In this document: positions 18,667-20,982 of the stretch, piece after piece
Numbering within the stretch: position 1 is the stretch's first letter
Layout: every line of letters starts with the position of its first letter
Origin: Chara braunii
Lineage: Eukaryota; Streptophyta; Charophyceae; Charales; Characeae
DNA: 20,982 bases
Assembly (NCBI GenBank): GCA_003427395.1
Contig: BFEA01000464.1
Span: 709,337-730,318 of the forward strand
Direction: 5' to 3'
Notes under the pieces: model-generated
Databases searched by the model: none
What the model was told of the DNA's origin: nothing
Seen by the model: the letters and a program-made list of their open reading frames with translations, nothing else
Program-made: the position numbers and the translations under genes

Positions 18667-19175
18667 TCCTCTCCAACCTCCTCTGCGGATGTAACGTAGT
18701 TTTGTTATGGATTGTCATCTTCCTGCTTACCTTTCTCTGTCTCCATCAGTGTCAGTTCCATGAACGTGACTGGCCGGTCACCAGGGCCAAAATCCGTGAA
18801 CGGCCGTTCACGGGTTTTCCGCCCACCTGGGCGGTGATACGGTCGGGATCGGGGCGGGAGGGGGGTAGTGTGGAGGCCTTCCACGCCCCCGTGCCTTCAT
18901 TTTTTTTTAATTTTTTTTTTGTAGTATGGTGCTGGCACCTTGTCGCAGTGTCATGATGTCATCATAATATCATCATAATGGTTTTTTTTAGGGCCCAGAA
19001 CAACCTGCGAATGCCTCATACGACCGACGAAAGCCATACCTGACAACGTCGAACTTGATTTTTATTTTTTTTCTCAATAAATTAAAAAAATATATTCCAA
19101 TCGAAAAAAAATAAAAAAATTATGGGCAGGTGCCCGTTGACATGGAGCACAAATGTGTGCAAAGAAAACACCCCC
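18667..19175. other. Non-coding, palindromes and homopolymer runs
   Basis: Contains the GC palindrome cluster (18766-18834), a GC-rich patch (18840-18895), T-rich runs (18899-18920), a short ATCATCATAAT repeat (18956-18979) and A/T-rich sequence to the edge of the gag-like fragment. No gene is recognised. Confidence 0.5.
18766..18834. repeat. Three consecutive GC-rich palindromes
   Basis: 18766-18781 GTGACTGGCCGGTCAC (one mismatched pair), 18794-18813 CCGTGAACGG with its exact reverse complement and no loop, and 18819-18834 CCGCCCA..TGGGCGG. The segment CGGTCGGGATC (18840-18850) just beyond is repeated in inverted orientation at 20531-20541. Confidence 0.85.
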
Positions 19176-20486
19176 CTACAAGCCAAAAAAAAAAAAAACG
19201 GAGTTCCCGGTCTGCGTGAACTCCAACTGGTCACGAAAAACGTGACCGGTGATCGACCCACGTTCATTAGGGTCGTGAACGGTGAACATGGGTACGACAC
19301 TGGTCTCCATAGCTTTCAGCCACTCGGTATAGTCACGACTAGCCCTTATATCTGCAACGTCACCCTTAGCTTGATCAAGTTTGATATAGGTGATGCCTTC
19401 CTCCTCGCACGCGGTTTCCATCTCTGCCTTCTTAGTCTCCCTTCTTTCAAACGGATGTCTCTGAAGCCCACTATCTTTGCGACTTCCGGTTCTTGCATGA
19501 TCTTAAGCCGCTTAAGCATGCTACGTGCAAGATCCTTACCATCCTCCTTGTTCGCTTCTTCGTCATCGGATCCCACCTCAACAGCCTGGAAACTGGTCTT
19601 CAAATTCCTTGGGGTGGATTTTCTCACAGTTGTCTTCTGGGCTGAAAGTCGTATCCGTGAGGCTCCCATCCTAGCCATGCGTTCTTTGAGCATCTCCGCT
19701 TCCCTCAACGCCATCTCCTTCCCCTGCTGGGCGGCCTTGTACGCCTTCTGTTGTGCTTCTAGATCCTTCGGTGTATACATCGTCGTTGAAGAGGGGTCCG
19801 CCTGCGGCTTACCTTTTGCAGGCTCATCTGACGGGCTATTCTCGATAACTGCGCCTACCGTTCTCTTGTTCTGCAGGTTCTCGAACTCGTCCCGTAGAGT
19901 CTCGGCGTCCTTCTTGAGATGACGGTTCTCGAATTTCAGAAGTGATGCCTCAGTATTCTTCTCTCCAAAAGCAACTTAGAAAGCATTAAGCTCCTTGATC
20001 TGAAGTTGCATATTCATGATCGTATCCTGGCCGCTCTCAACCGACCTCCCCTCTGACCGAGATTGACCCATTTCTTCCCTTGAGCTCAACAATCTCCTGC
20101 CGCAGTCGTTCTTCGTCGCTCTCTTGATTCTTCCTAAGCTCCGCGATCTCCTAGTGAAAACGATCGTCTTCATTTTCCTGAATCTTCACAAGTAGCGCCT
20201 CCTTTTCCTTCCTCAGGGCCTCCAGTCTTGATTCCTTGGAGTCGCCCAAGCTCTTCGACCGGATCTGCTCTAATTCCTTACGTAGTTTGACGATGTCTTC
20301 ATCATCATCCTCTACGATGTCCACTTTCCTACCAAGCGCTGACTCGCACACTGCTTTGACGTTTGTTCGAACTATCTTGCCCAATCTGGCCTCCTGTTGT
20401 TCCCGTTCCTTGATCGCTGGGACCCTCTTCTCTTCCTCCGCCCATAGTTTTCTCTTTTCTTCCTCAAGTAGAACCAGTCTATGAAT
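19176..20486 (-). pseudogene. gag-like charged coiled-coil protein of a retroelement, decayed
   Basis: Reading leftwards from 20486: LVLLEEEKRKLWAEEEKR, LGKIVRTNVKAVCESALG, DEDIVKLRKELEQIRSKS, LRKEKEALLVKIQE, then a TAG (20151). EIAELRKNQ, a frame change around 20070, QLQIKELNAF and a TAA (19976) follow. The next pieces are FENRHLKKDAETLRDEFENL, YTPKDLEAQQKAYKAAQQG and EVAKIVGFRDIRL, and then a frame change near 19450 into MET-ACEEEGITYIKLDQAKG. The fragment ends near an A14 run (19185-19198). Heptad-like Leu/Lys/Glu patterning indicates a long coiled coil. I recognise this style as the gag-like proteins abundant in Chara; no protease, RT or integrase is present. The 5' end stops exactly at a palindrome cluster, so the fragment is truncated. 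Confidence 0.6.
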
Positions 20487-20487
20487 C

Positions 20488-20573
20488 CCCCGCGGTCATG
20501 ACCGCGGGGTCAATCTCGGCCCGCGGTTTGGATCCCGACCGCCGAGGTCGGTTGTGGGCGAGGACCGCGGTCC
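20488..20573. repeat. GC-rich palindrome cluster
   Basis: 20488-20509 is a perfect 22-base palindrome (half-site CCCCGCGGTCA). 20535-20551 is CCGACC-GCCGA-GGTCGG, and 20562-20573 is GGACCGCGGTCC. The same CCGCGG core recurs near 20520. It directly abuts the truncated 5' end of the gag-like frame and mirrors the cluster at 18766-18834 on its other side. Confidence 0.9.
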
Positions 20574-20614
20574 CGATTTTGGAACAATTTTTTTCCTACT
20601 AAATAAATACCCAA

Positions 20615-20632
20615 ATATATATATATATATAT
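20615..20632. repeat. (AT)9 microsatellite
   Basis: Uninterrupted AT dinucleotides in an A/T-rich non-coding stretch (20574-20780) that holds no recognisable gene. Confidence 0.9.
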
Positions 20633-20778
20633 GGGGTTGTAGGGTTTGAAGAGACCTTCAAGCGTATATTTTTTGTTTTGGATTATGAAGTGTTTTTTCA
20701 TTTAAAAAAAATAGAAAACCAAAAAACAAGTATTTAAATCAAAAGAAACATAATTAAAAAAAGAAACTTTTTATTTTT

Positions 20779-20780
<2 letters not shown>

Positions 20781-20842
<62 letters not shown>
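20781..20842. repeat. (TG)n microsatellite
   Basis: About 31 dinucleotide units with one TA interruption near 20813, ending before CATGTGCT. Confidence 0.95.
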
Positions 20843-20844
<2 letters not shown>

Positions 20845-20872
20845 TGTGCTGGGGGGAAGGGCGACCCCTTCC

Positions 20873-20876
<4 letters not shown>

Positions 20877-20942
<66 letters not shown>

Positions 20943-20959
20943 GTCAATCAATCAATCAA
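20877..20959. repeat. (CAAT)n microsatellite
   Basis: About 20 tetranucleotide units with a single CAGT variant at 20941-20944, followed by an A-rich end of the window. Confidence 0.95.
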
Positions 20960-20982
20960 AGAAAAAAAAAAAAAGAATAAAA

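Noticed and set aside
18899-19200. Poly-T/poly-A runs as retroelement poly(A) tails
   Set aside because: Several unrelated A and T runs of both orientations occur here and none sits at a definable element end.
19122-19922. 266-codon plus-strand open frame
   Set aside because: Opposite strand of the gag-like coiled-coil fragment; the minus strand shows the meaningful protein.
1-20982. tRNA, rRNA or LTR pairs
   Set aside because: No cloverleaf with recognisable A and B boxes, no rRNA sequence and no long direct terminal repeats were seen by eye.

Overview
This window looks like nuclear DNA of a large, repeat-rich eukaryotic genome. It has candidate GT/AG introns, several microsatellites, long intergenic stretches and many decayed mobile-element genes. 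The charged coiled-coil gag-like protein near the right end and the style of the other element proteins resemble those I associate with the charophyte alga Chara braunii. That assignment is recognition, not a database result, and is moderately confident.

Layout. 1-750: no recognisable gene, but a short tandem repeat (unit about 151-155 bp) carrying a 14-bp palindrome, TCGGAT-NN-ATCCGA. 893-3810 (+): a DUF7869-type, transposase-like gene with one frameshift and several in-frame stops. 4053-12918 (+): what looks like one long split gene or gene cluster. It starts with a candidate exon at 4053-4226 and an intron of about 1.2 kb rich in the palindrome. A novel N-terminal region follows (5446-6384), then a ParB/Srx-like domain and a beta-class-methyltransferase-like domain with altered catalytic motifs (6318-10506). 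After an acidic/Ser-rich linker (10507-11992) it ends in a ULP1/C48 SUMO-type protease exon whose catalytic residues are all present (12211-12918). Most of this ribbon is interrupted by stops and small frame changes, and it contains six single-base Ns. 12919-15545: non-coding, with compound microsatellites, an exact 77-bp tandem duplication, a 0.28-kb duplicated unit and a roughly 296-bp element with terminal inverted repeats. 15846-18666 (-): a decayed Penelope-like retroelement with a GIY-YIG endonuclease upstream (N-terminal) of the reverse transcriptase. 18766-20573: a decayed gag-like coiled-coil gene (-) bracketed by GC-rich palindrome clusters. 20615-20982: AT, TG and CAAT microsatellites.

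Two points deserve most attention. One is the dispersed palindrome: 22 copies with conserved arms and a free 2-bp centre, and none in the methyltransferase/ParB coding region or right of 15.5 kb. The other is the ParB-methyltransferase-like-ULP1 composite next to a transposase-like gene. Together these could be cargo and mobilisation modules of one large DNA transposon. The parts are read from sequence; their joining into one gene or one element is inference.
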